A stretch of 64,000 nucleotides of DNA from contig OZ022576.1 of the NCBI GenBank assembly GCA_963669155.1, forward strand, positions 33,601,847 through 33,665,846, in the 5' to 3' direction. This stretch comes from Arbacia lixula. Taxonomy: Eukaryota > Echinodermata > Echinoidea > Arbacioida > Arbaciidae. Position numbers and translations under genes: made by a program. Every line of letters starts with the position of its first letter. Position 1 is the stretch's first letter. This document shows, one piece after another, positions 40,467 through 53,300 of this stretch. A model generated the notes under the pieces. It ran no database searches. It saw only the letters and a program-made list of their open reading frames with translations, and was not told the origin of the DNA.

Positions 40467-43400
40467 CTTCTTCTACACTAATTTCATCACCATCAACATT
40501 GTCATTCTGGTCGATGTTGATGTGATCGGCTTCATCATCACTCTCACTCTCTGGGGATTCTGTGCATAATAGGGGACCATCCTTACTATCATTGTCCTAG
40601 CACACTATGGGATTTACTTCTCCTTCATCTCCTTCTGATTCTTGACCAGTATGATGAGGTAGTACGCTATTCTCTTTTTATAGCCTGGGGTTTCTTTCTC
40701 CTACTTCCTTGGAACCTTTTAACTTCTGAGATATTCCAAGTGGTCTCTTCTCGGAGCCAAATTAAGGAACATGACAATGATCGCACATTAACCTAGCAGG
40801 TGGTAGTGGGCATCTTTGTGACTGTCTAACCGACAAGTACTCCTCAAATCAAGGTAGCCTATTACTACTTGACACCATCTGGTTTTCCGACATTATCATC
40901 TAAACATCCTTAAAGCCTCCTCTAAAAGTTAAACGCTTCCTTAAAATTATAAATTCCTGTTAACTTCTCGACCTCTTTCTGCCTGTGAGCATCACAAACA
41001 TACGCTACAGAATCATCAATTTGTATGATCGGCAGGTATGATCCTAATCTCAATTATACAAATAATTATCTTTTGGACATGCAAAAGGTTCGTCATTCTG
41101 GCTCTTAATTTTTTTTTCTTTTTTTTTCACAAATCTAAATGACTGGGACTTTTGTCATTTCTAAATAAAATTTCCACCCTAACTCTTTCCACTTTTTGAT
41201 TATTGCGTTATCAAAATGAGTAAGAACAGAATGGCAACAAAACAAAAATTCGAGCAATCATAACGTATTCTTTCAGACTTTCTTCTACACATGAAAAAAT
41301 AGTACGCTTGCGTGCTTCCTTCAAGAACGCACGACCTTGGAAGAACATAATCTTCACAAGAAAATAATCTTACACTACTCGTCATGCCAATGTGTCTCCA
41401 CAGGCTTATTGCATCATGCATGCTGCTCACATTATTTAAGATCTATCTCAACGGACTGATCAACACAACTCTTACTCACTACATATTCCTCAGGCCAGCC
41501 ACAGTCTCTTATGCCTTTACTGTTCGCCTTGGAATCAGCATTCTCAACATTCAACTTGAACTGCCTGGAAAACCCTTAAATTCTACATCTAATACAAAAA
41601 GTCATCCTGAACTTGTTATTACAACCCATTTCCTCATTTCATGTTGCATTTCTCTTCCAATCTCAATTTTTTCCTCTTTATCACCCAGGTAACGCTCTAC
41701 TCACATACTGGTTCCCATAAATCTCAAGTAATACCCTAACGCTCGTAAAATGAATTTGTTTCAAGGTAAAGGGAAGCCAGAATTACTCCTCTTTTTTTCC
41801 TTCTCATTTCTCTATGGTCAGATGGTAATGTCCTTTTTTTGTGAACGACATTTGTTCTGCTTAACATTCCTTTTGCATGTCCAAATCTATTTGTTGTCCA
41901 AAAATATATCTAAGTTGTCATCAGCAATATCAAAGTTTCCATTTCCTATCCAAATCCTATATTTCCATCCTATATGCGTATGCTAGCATTTGTGTTTCGC
42001 CTTGGGCATCTTGTATCCCAGGTTGACACTGAAAGCTTTCATTTTCTCTGGTGTGCTTGAACATGTGTTTCGTTTCTGTCGAACACACAATTCCTTAACT
42101 AACTCAATCTGAGGGAAAGGACATTTACATGTATTTTGCACATTTGCACTTGTAAACAGACTCAAAAGTGTCGCAATCCAGAGGCACAGCATTTTGTCTT
42201 CAATTACACGAGCAAGCACATGCGCACACAAAATCTCAATTTCAACACAGCATTCACACACAGGGAATCTGTCAAATCTCAACCCCAGCTGACATCAATC
42301 TCACTCTTAAAAGGGTAGAAGTTCAATGACTTACCTTGCTGGATCACTTATACTATTAAAATGTTACACAAATTTTACAATAAAAGTTACTCTAAACACA
42401 CACGATGATAATTTGAACTTTACTCAATTATCTCCTTATCTTTACTTAAGTTGTGTTTTGGCACTCTTCAATCGTCTATCTTAAATTTTTGTGAATAACT
42501 TTTTGGAGTACATTTGGGGTATGAACTTAGGGGAATTGTAAAATAAATATCAAAATATCCTAATATCGTAATATCGTGCTGATAACGCGAAGGTCGTGAG
42601 TTCCGTCTAACCCGCTGCTGCCCCCTGCTTCAACTGTGGGTGCAGTGAAGAGGAGTACCGAGGAGGAACAAGATATAATGGTCTGTTAGCTATGCGGTTC
42701 GCTGTTCCAACTCGGGCAGGGGAATAGCCAATCAAAACCACCGTTACTTAAATTTACTTAAATGACAAAGAGACAACGGAAATAGAATGCCAAAACACAA
42801 GGGTAAATTAAAGTATCACTTGGTTAATGATTTATTAGTAAAATATACGCAAATGCTTTCTCTTCTTTGTGACCGTAATTCACAATTCTCACAATTTTGA
42901 CTAACTTAACCGTAAATTATGACCAACTTAATTATAACTAACTTAACCGTAAATTGTTATGCTTACACTACAAACAGGGGGAACGTGCACTTGGAGGGGA
43001 ATTGGTTAGTGGGAGGATGAATATTAGTTTGTGGCCACTTACTACTGCTCGCGAAAGTCTCTCTTCTTACTTGAAATCTTGATCGCGATCGCTCGTGTTA
43101 CGCTCGGGTAGATCAGGAACGGGGCTTGGGGACATCAGAAACGCGGGGTCGACTGGAACAAATCGGGAACGGGGCTCGGGAACGTCGGGAAAGCAGGAGG
43201 ACAGGAACAATTCAGGAACACTGGAACAATCTGGTTACAATTCTCGAACTCAGGATGCAATGAAGCTAGAGTCTGACTTGGTAATTAAAGACTCTGTCCG
43301 TTTAATGCAGCAATGCTGGAAGACTGTTGAAAGCTCTCAAACTTAGAGTTTGAAGATAATTCTGTTGCTGGAGGAACGTTGCAGTTGCTTAATAATTAGT

Positions 43401-44311
43401 AATGATGGTATTAAAGTTGGGTGCAGATGGGAGCCGGTGTGCAGGGGAAACCAAGTGTGCAGGGAAGATGGGAACCAAGTGAGGATGGGAGACCAAGTGA
43501 GGAAATAGGGTTGGGGACTGGGGTTTTATACCTAATTACATATTCAAGCAGCATCTATTCTCAAATCATCCTCCATATACTTTGCATTGGCAAGGCACTC
43601 ATTACCTGCCTGTCCATCACCTAATAGTTAGGAGTGACTACCAGAGGTGACCCATAGATACAGACAATTCATTGGTTACAAGTTATAGGAAGTAGGCGGG
43701 ACAAGAAATTACAATATGCATACATTAAAGGTTACTAGGATTCTACTACTGGACATGGACTCTGTATTTCCTAAAATTCCTTTGTCCCATTCATCCTGTT
43801 TGGTCACTCTCAAGATGAACGAAATCTCTCAGTCCAGATGATTTAAGACAGCATCCGAAACCCACTAAGGTCAAGTAGTAAGAATCCGCCCACACATAAT
43901 TGCCAGCTAACAATAATGCTTACAAGTTTACCCTCCTCTCTTTTTAGGGTGGAACATTGTGTCTTTGTGTTAATCTGTCAACATAGCACAAGAGTAACAC
44001 TCCCAGACCTCCTTAATTCATACTCTGGACATCAACAATAGTGCTTAAGCTCCCTTAATCATAATCTCCTCTTTGACATATCAGCTACCTAATTACTTGT
44101 GGGAAGCTTTTCTAAGTTTCCACTGGACTAACTATTATATTATCTGTTTTTGCTCAAAACAAGGAAAATCAAAGATGTACTTGTCACTACCAGGTGTCTG
44201 GTATATATCAAAGAAGAAACAAAGAAAGAGATAGATAGAAGTCGGAAGTAGTCAAAGGTGAATAACCCAATGGGCAAAGAAGAGGGTCAGAAGTGTGGGG
44301 GTGTGAGAGAT

Positions 44312-44371
<60 letters not shown>

Positions 44372-47300
44372 GGAGAAAGAGAGCAAACAGAAACTAACTT
44401 ACTTCCTGCCCATACAGGAATGTCTTTAAGTCTTAACATTTATATGATACATTTATATCGATCTTCTTACATTCCCTATATGTGAATATAGTCGTAATTA
44501 AGAATATAGCGGTATATTCATACCCGCTACACATATATTGTAAATACCATAAAATAGTTCCTTAGAATAGAGACAGGAGAGAAAGTCAAGTTTAATGATC
44601 ATTTGGCTTTGGGCTCAGATTGCTTACAAAATTATATGTGCCCCTGTTCAAACATCCATGAAACCATGCCCGTGGTTCAATGGTCATGCAAGGTTTCAGT
44701 GCATCATCTTTATCTTTGTACAGATATTGATGAGTGTACACGGGGCCATGCCACCTGCCAAATCTACGAGGTCTGTCAGAATTTGAATGGCAGCTTCAGC
44801 TGTGGGTGCCGGAGAGGCTTCCGGACAAACAGCTATGGAGAGTGCGTCGGTAAGTGTCAGGGTGGCATGATAACCGCCCTCCCTTCTCTATGGTGTATCT
44901 TAAAAGGATGCCCACCCTAAAAATAATAATGCCCCATACCTTAAAGGGCATATACTGTACTGGGAAGACAAAAAGGCCTTCAAAAGGTGATTGTGAGCAA
45001 TCTTCTTGCCAATGGTCTTAAATTCATGTATTGTCTATTTTAGAAGCTTGCTGAAAGTTATTTGCCCTCAAATGATTTGGAGTAATTTGGAGTAATGAGT
45101 GACTAAATCACAAATCCTCAAAATGTTCGACCCGAACATTTTGAGGATTTAATCATTAATCATTAATTACTCCATATGTGGATCATTTGAGGGCAAATAA
45201 CTTTCATCAAGCTTCTAAAATGGACAATATATGAATTTAAGACCATTGGCAAGAAGAGTGCTAACAATTACATTTTGAAGGCTTTTTTGCCTACCCAGTA
45301 CAGTATATGCCCTTTAAAAGGATGCCCACCCTAAAAATAGTAATTCCCCATTCCTTAACCATGCAATCTAACTTATCATATTCTATTTTTAGTCAAGTTT
45401 TATTTACATTTACAGGGAAGTTTTATTCAGAACCCAAGGGCCTGCTGTTCAAGAGTGCCGTGTAGGACTTGGAAAGTGGATTTTTTCTTTTTCAGTCAAC
45501 TAACCTCATTTATAAAGAAAGATTCCTCCTTTCCCCCATTAAATTCAATGCAATGGTGTACATAATATATACCTCGCAAGGCTGGCCTATATGGTCCAAA
45601 CAAAAATAAGAAGAAGCTGATTATGTCGAGAGAAGACCTCATCACTAGCTAATTATGTCAAATCATGTATGTTATGTACTCACAAGTAATGAACTCTTAC
45701 TCACTCATGCATGCAGTGACATACCGTAGTGCCATGTATTGACTTAAGCACCTAGGAGATTGCTTTCATATCTGCTTTAGATAATTACGTTCCATTTTAA
45801 ATCCTTTTTTTTTCTTTTCCTCTTACTTGTACACATGTGCCATAAACTCATCAGCTAATGTCGGCTTTTCCAAAGAATTGATATGTTGTTATATATGTGT
45901 GACCTTGCTGTATCAATGATGGTGTAGAGTATGAAAGTCTGGATGTCTATACTGCCCTACTATGACAAAAGGAAGCAAGTGACAAAACACTCAAATCTGG
46001 GTTATTGGTATTATTAGATCGTACCCAGCATTTCCTACATACGGCCAAAATTTTAACAAGAAATATTCATCTGGTTGGGAGATATTCAATCTAACATGAT
46101 GTGGTGTTGCACTGATGCCAATGCAAGTGACATACACATTTAGCTCATTTACAAGAAAAGTCTCTTTTGTTTGTTGCTTCCTTTTGTCAGAGTAGGGCAG
46201 TATAGGTGATCATACCAACATGCACAGACCTGTTGACGTGTACATTGAGGGATCAATCAGTTGTCTGTCCTGTGACGTCAGGACATTTTTTACCTGTTTT
46301 TATGTCTGCAGACAATCACTTTATGCCAGTCTTTGTTTGAAGACAATGATTGTATGTTTTTCTCTTCCCTCAGACATTGATGAGTGCCGAGAGGGGACAA
46401 GTCAGTGTCTGCCAAACCAGAGGTGTCACAACAACCAGGGCCAGTACCAGTGTCGTAACGTCTGCAGGACAGGCTTCAGATACAACCGGCTTAGAAGTAC
46501 TTGCGAGGGTGAGGCTTGAACCAGCAAGTACTAACTTTTGCCAGAAATATTGCATCAGTTGATTTATTTCTTTGTGTGTCTAATGTCTTGAATATCTGAT
46601 AAAAATGCAGGCCAAGGAAATTGATCAATTATGATGGGTTAGGCTTTAGGCTAGGCTTTCAATGGTTTTGTGTGCATTAAGACAATTAACATCTAAATTT
46701 ATGAAAGTTAAGGGACTTTATTTAAAGGTCAAATCTGATAGTGTGGCAGATCCAATTTAAGATAGACTTGTCAGAGAAGAGGACTCGGTAGAACATTTGT
46801 TGGAATTATGTGAGCTACATATAATGACTTGAAGCGGTAATCTTCTTTTCTATTAGCCTGTGGGAAATATGTTTTTCTAGTAAATTTAAGAAAGTTATCT
46901 TAAACCCTTCTGAGATTGAAAAGTTTGAAAATAGAACTGATTAACAAACACATAGGATGTTGTAGCATTTGCAAGACTGAGAATGCTCTGTGTCTGTTTG
47001 CTCCAGATGTGGATGAGTGTGCAGAGGGGCTGCATGCTTGCCAGGACAACCAACGTTGCATTAATCAGGAGGGGGGCTACGTGTGTCAATGCCCCTCAGG
47101 TCACCAGGCAAACAGGGAACGGGGCACCTGTGAAGGTGAGTCGGACTATGTATTTAGCTATGATGATGATGGGGTGGTGGGGAGGGGGGGCTACGTGTGT
47201 CAGTGCCCCTCAGGTCACCAGGCAAACAGGGAACGGGGCACCTGTGAGGGTGAGTTGGACTTTAGCTATGATGATCGTGGGAGGGGGGGCTGCGTGTGTC

Positions 47301-50300
47301 AGTGCCCCTCAGGCAAACAGGGAACGGGGCACATGTGATAGTAAGTCCTACCAGGTAAGGAAAGGATATATCTTGATCAAGGTATGTCAGGTAATGAAAT
47401 AAAAATGTTCATAAGGGACAGCAGATATTGATGATGAAGATGTTGATGATAGTAATGATGATGATGAGGATGTTTGAGATGAATGTTTGTCATAAATGTC
47501 TTTCGAAGATATTTGTGTAGAAAACCAAATAATAATGATAAGAACAATAATGATGACTATGATGGTGATGAAAATACTGATAATGATAACAATAATACCA
47601 TGAAATCATGACAAGGGCAATCATTTGCTGCTCTTCCTTCTCCTCCCTGGCAGACATTGATGAATGCCGCCTGGGCCTGTGCCGGGGCACCTGTGAGAAC
47701 ATCCCCGGCTCCTACCTGTGCACCTGCCCCACCGGCTACTCCCTCATGGAGAACAAGGTCACCTGCAAAGGTCAGACAGTCACTAATAGAGCACCAAAAT
47801 ATTACGTCATTTGAGCATATTGTCAAGACAACAGGTTCTAATGTAGGCAGGCAGTGGTGATCACAGCAGGGACTCTTATCACTGGAATCGATTCTGTTAG
47901 AAACAGTTGTCTTGACAACATGCTCATTTGACAACACCACATTGGAACTCTCCACACCAGGGCCCTGTCTTATAAAACAACCATGATTGATTCCAACGTG
48001 AAATGCAAGTGGTATCCATTGTTCCTCTGTACATTACAGAAAGGGGATTGGAATTGCAATTGATTCATATCAATCGCAACACTTTTTAAGATGGGGCCTA
48101 CTGTGTATTTACACCATAGTCAGACAATCCACTAAATGAAGAACTACTAGGATGCAGATATGGCTTTGTTCATGAAGCTTTGTTGGATGATCAAGTCGTG
48201 TGACACCTTGCCTGGAATGAGAAGAGAAGCAGAGAAGCTCATTGTATAGTGTTAACTTTCTCAGAGCTGAAAAGCCCTGTGTTGTATCTGCAATTCTCCC
48301 TTTCGCATATAGCTCTCCAAATCTGAATGCCTTTAATTCTTGGCATATATTAACTTCCGGCTTCCGGAGCATTCTATAGCCATCGTCTTGCTTGTGTCTT
48401 TTCGTTCTTTCATTAGTACATCCACAACCTATTTTGAGGTAGGCAAAAACATCACTGTGAGTGATTGGTGGTATTTTTCAAGTCCTTCGTCCATGTAACA
48501 ACCCTTCCATTTTTGTCTCGCCCACCGGAGGTGAAGGCGAGACTAAGGGATCCAAATGGCGTCCGTCCGTCGTCCGTCCGTCGTCCGTCCGTCGTCCGTC
48601 GTCCGTCACAAGTGTTAAAGTTTACCTGCAAGACTCTCTTATGATCCATAACTTGGCAACTGTTACAGCAATGGCAGCCACACTTGGTTGATAGAAGCAC
48701 TAGGGGTATCTTCATGTTATGGTGTTGTCAGAGGTCATGTGATGATGTCAAAGGTCATTTGAGGTCATATATTAAAGAGTATGTGCAAGACTCTCTTTTT
48801 CTATGTTAAAGTTTACCTGCAAGACTCTCTTTTGACAAATAACTTCACATAGGTTGCTTGGATTACAACCTAACTTGGGTCATAGATGCACTGGGGGTAC
48901 CTTCATGTTATGGTACCGTTGGAGGTCACAGGATAAGGTCAAAGGTCATTTGAGGTCATACGTTAAAGTTTACTTGCAAGACTCTCTTATCACACATAAC
49001 TCATCACATGCTGCTACAATGGCAATCGAACTTGGATGATGGATGCACTGGGGGCACCTGCATGTTGTTGTGCTGTAAGAGGTCACATGATAAGGTCAAA
49101 GGTCATTTGAGGTCATACATTAAAGTTTACTTGCAAGACTCTTGGTGAAGGCTTCCTAACTTGTGCACAGAATTGTGTGAGCATGTGTGAGCATTACTGA
49201 TGTAGATTTAGGCAAACATTACTCATGCACATTTATGCAAATTTATTCAAAGTCACTATTTTGCACCTGATTTTGATGTTGTCTGTTTAAAGTTGCCTTC
49301 GCCTCTATTGTGCAACTGATTATCATCCTGTTTTGTCTTTGTCTAATCTAATAGAACTTGGTGGAGGCTTTTTATTCCATCTCAAAGAAGGGGGAAGGTG
49401 GGGGAGGGGGAGTAGATAGAGGAAGTAGCATTGCGTGAAATAGCCCTTCTCATTTATGGAATGTTACATTCTATGGCAGATATTTCACAATCAGCCAGGG
49501 ATACAATTCTTTTGCGTAGCAACGGAGATCGCGATATTTCTGGTTATTTTCGCAAGTGGGCGAGACACAATATTGCTAATGCCTTGTTATATTTCGAGGT
49601 TTACGAGGGTTGAAATTACAGATTCTGTGCGTTATTGCGTGAATTCGTACCAAATTCTTACCTGAAGTATACGTTCAAAGAGCAGTCCATCAGATATTGG
49701 TATTGCAAGGTGATATCCCTTGATATCAGCTATATGAGATAGGGAGAATTGACTTGAGGTCATTTGTACCAGTATTAATCTTCTCCTATGAACTGGTTCG
49801 TGCCCTGCAATAACAAGTTGAAGACCCTACTCATCAAAATAACCATGTTTGGTCAACAGTTGCCTCAAAAAATCTTATGGCTAAATTATCATTTGTTTGA
49901 AATCCTTAAAGAGTAATAAAAAATGGAGGGGGATGCAATTTTTACCATTTTCCTGATTGTGGCAGTATTTCTCGGTGAAGAACATACTTCTGTATCTCAT
50001 TTCAAATGCACTTCAATGTGTTAATTTGTAACTCAACCATATCCAGATATATATGTCGGTGAAAGAGGTATAGTACTGGTGTGCAAATCATGGTTCACCA
50101 ATTGTTTTCATACTTCTACGCAGATGTTGATGAGTGCGATCTCGGGACAGACTCATGCATCGGAGATGAAGTCTGCTTCAACACACGAGGGGGCTATAAG
50201 TGTGAAAGCATTAGGTGTCCACGCTACTATGAGCTGAGACAAAGGTGAGCTTGTAATTAATGAACGCCTCTTGTCACGATATATCATGCCTTTTAAACCA

Positions 50301-53300
50301 TTCAGGGGAAGGGAGGATTGAACCACTGAAGCATGTCAATATTTTGTGCATCATTTTCTAGAGGGGATTCTAAAATATTGAGATCTGTGATTGTAGGCGG
50401 GTTATATATGATTTTTACTCAACTGCATGTGATGTGATATCTATGAAAATATATTTATGGATTGTATGTATGCTCTGAAACGATTGTCCTGTTTAAGATA
50501 ATGCATGTTAGGGGTGGCAAAATAAACAAAAATAATATTATTGTAACCTTGAAAATATTGCATTGCTTTAATGAATATTTGAACTTGGATAAAGTTGATT
50601 CACTCCTTTTTTTACTTGCTTTTTATAGTTAAAACCATTATACATGTATTTTTGCAATATTTTAGCAATTGCCTTATATGGCCTGTTTTTTCCCTTTATG
50701 TGACTGTTACATGCATCTAATGAACTCTATGTTTGTCAGTGAAGCGTCAATGTTATGTTCACGTAATTGTGTCAGCGTCGATGCGCTTTTCTGCTTCAAC
50801 GACTCCGCTTTCGATCTTACATAATCATGACCGCCATAACAGCCTACTAAAGTGAGATCAGCCTGAAATGTGTGGTAAGTGTCAACTTTGTGTTGTTTTT
50901 AATGCAAATAACCAGTACTTATGCATTTTAACATGAGCTGTGTGCAATGTGTGTTTTATATAACCAATTGTGTTTGTGATAATATATTCCAGTCCATGTG
51001 TGGGAAGATATGTACTTCCTTAATTGATTTTAAGATCTGGGCTATATTAGTATAACTTTGTATTTATGACCGTGCACAAGCATCTATTTAAGCAGCACGT
51101 ATAGACTTGCTCAACTGGAAGAAAGACATACTTAGACTGCAGGAAGATGAATGATATGAATCCTTATTTATTCATTATAACATACACCACAGCAGTAGCA
51201 CAACATGGTGGCAGCGGTGGGACATACCACAGCTAATTTTGTTAAGCTGCATTGTTCTTCTTTTAAACCAGAAAGCCCCCTTTTTCCATGTGGAATGGTC
51301 CAATAATTATACATCCTCTTGAATATTATTAATGTAACTATTATGTTTGTGTGGATTTCAATTAAAAATGCCACATTTCAGACCCATTGCCTTACATTAA
51401 GGCTGGGGTAAATAGAAAGATGGAGTCACAATGTATGGGGATGAACCCTGAGATATGATCCACATCGCCATGTTAATGATATTTACAATGCAGTCAATGT
51501 TTGCCAATTTCCTCTTTGATTGAGTATACCAGCTGAAAAGTTTATCAGCATTTTTATTTACGTATATTCCCTTTACATATTCTAAAAATGTCATTTAGAC
51601 CTTTCAGAATGAAATTCCTAATCAAGTTTATTCAATGAAATTCAAAATAGAAATTGTCTTTTTTTTATGTCTTCATGAGATGATAACTGCATTTGGGCAG
51701 TTAGTTGTATTATTGCGATATCTCGTGAAGAATGAGGGGTACGGAAGCCACGGTCATGGCCTGCATTGTTTATATCTCCCCCACCCCTACAGGGCCAACC
51801 TGTGTCTGCGAGTCCCCTGCGAGCCAGGCAACTCATTCTGCCTGTTCCAGCCGGTCTCCATCAGCCACAAGTTCATCTCCCTGCCTTCCAACTTTCCCCC
51901 AAACACCATCATCTACACCCTGGAGGCCAACAAGAAGGACAAGTACGACTACTACTTCCGCCTGCCCAAGGGCAACCGTGGCCGGGAGTTCCGCGTGGTG
52001 CACCGGGGCAACAAGGCCAGCATCGAGATGACGCGGTCCCTGGTGGGCCCGCTGGACTACGAGCTCTTCTTCTACATGGAGATCTACCTGGCGGGCACCA
52101 CCCGGCTGGTGGGCGAGTACATGACCAAGCTGTACGTAAACGTGGCCCCGCATGACTACCCGTACCAGTAAACATGCCGAGGAGCAGTGGAAAAGATAAC
52201 ACGGGCTCAGAATGATTTAGCCCCCTCATTGTCAATTGGAACATAAATCGACATGTTCCCCTACAACTACCCTTTCTATTAAATGTGGCAGTGAAGGCAC
52301 TGGAGAGCAGTGGATAAACAACACTGGAGCTCAAGGCTGGAAAAGACAACACTGGAACTCCGCTAAATCTTGTCCCACAGAGCTCCCTTAAATAAATGTG
52401 AACAATAACATTTCATGAATGAAATGTGTATGATTCATTGCATCAGGGCCCTGTCTTGTAAAAATTAAAATTGGTCACAATTTGATTTGCACTTTATATT
52501 AATCATAATTCTGTACATTAGAGATAAAGGATTGGACCTGCGATCATTTCAGATCAATTGCTTGAAAAGGAGCCCTCACAAATACATTTTTAATTTTTTG
52601 ACTGATGGAGAGGATGCACTGGAGAAAATGTGTGCGACTGACTGGCTCGTCTGGTGGATTTGAACATTCACAGACTGAAGAACATTGAAACAACCAATGG
52701 TTTGTCTTATTGGTTTGTTTGTAACATGCTTAAATATTGCTGCTCATGGAATGATTTGTACTGGTTTTAAAACGAGCGATACTGCCTGTTAATGATATTG
52801 GGAAGCAAAAGTGTGTGTCATGTACAGAATATATGTTGAAAAAGTTATGCTTGCCAAATGTCATATTAAAATTTGTTTTTATTGCAAAGTCCTTTGCTTA
52901 CTCATGTACTTTCTGTCAAATTCGCATAAGCTATCAAAAATAGCGGTGAGTTTAAACATTTCATTGACTGTTTTTTTTTTTCATTAAGACCCTATTGTCA
53001 TTGTGAGAATTTTGTAAGTTGGATTGGATATGAGTGCTTGCTAAATGGCTACAAGTGGTTATTATGCTGTTAATGCGGTGTCGGTGTATGCAGACGCTTA
53101 TTTCTAGAGAGACAGTAATTGTGGGCAGGTCAGGGCCCTGTTGCATAAACCTTACCATTAATGGTAACTTTGCTACCAATGGCAATTTCTATGGAAACCT
53201 TGAATTTGATTGGCTGTCGAGTTGTGTTACCATGGTAGTTACCATTGATTGCAGAGTTACCATTAATCGTAATCTTTATGCAACGGGGCCCTGGTTTGTA

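Larger units (their letters stand above)
36745..44531 (-). mobile_element. Non-autonomous (LARD-like) LTR retrotransposon in fibulin-1 intron 10
   Basis: A 7787-bp element oriented opposite to fibulin-1. Both flanks carry CATAT (36740-36744, 44532-44536), a 5-bp target duplication. Read on the minus strand it has an LTR, a tRNA-like primer site (about 42573-42606), 3.5 kb of internal DNA, a polypurine tract (39063-39078) and an LTR. LTRs are long (about 1.9 kb). The internal region lacks protease, reverse transcriptase and RNase H; only a polyprotein tail resembling that of Gypsy integrases is seen. Nearly identical LTRs with no coding capacity imply recent mobilisation by another element's proteins. 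Confidence 0.9.

Noticed and set aside
37233..43346. Identical 66-83-residue frames at 37233, 37606 and 43095
   Set aside because: They are copies of the same LTR segment (two in the duplicated left LTR, one in the right LTR), with no domain.
48559..49145. Regular repeats resembling a CRISPR array
   Set aside because: The short units are a (CCGTCCGT)n microsatellite. The longer units are 157-190 bp, diverged and without spacers, in a eukaryotic intron.
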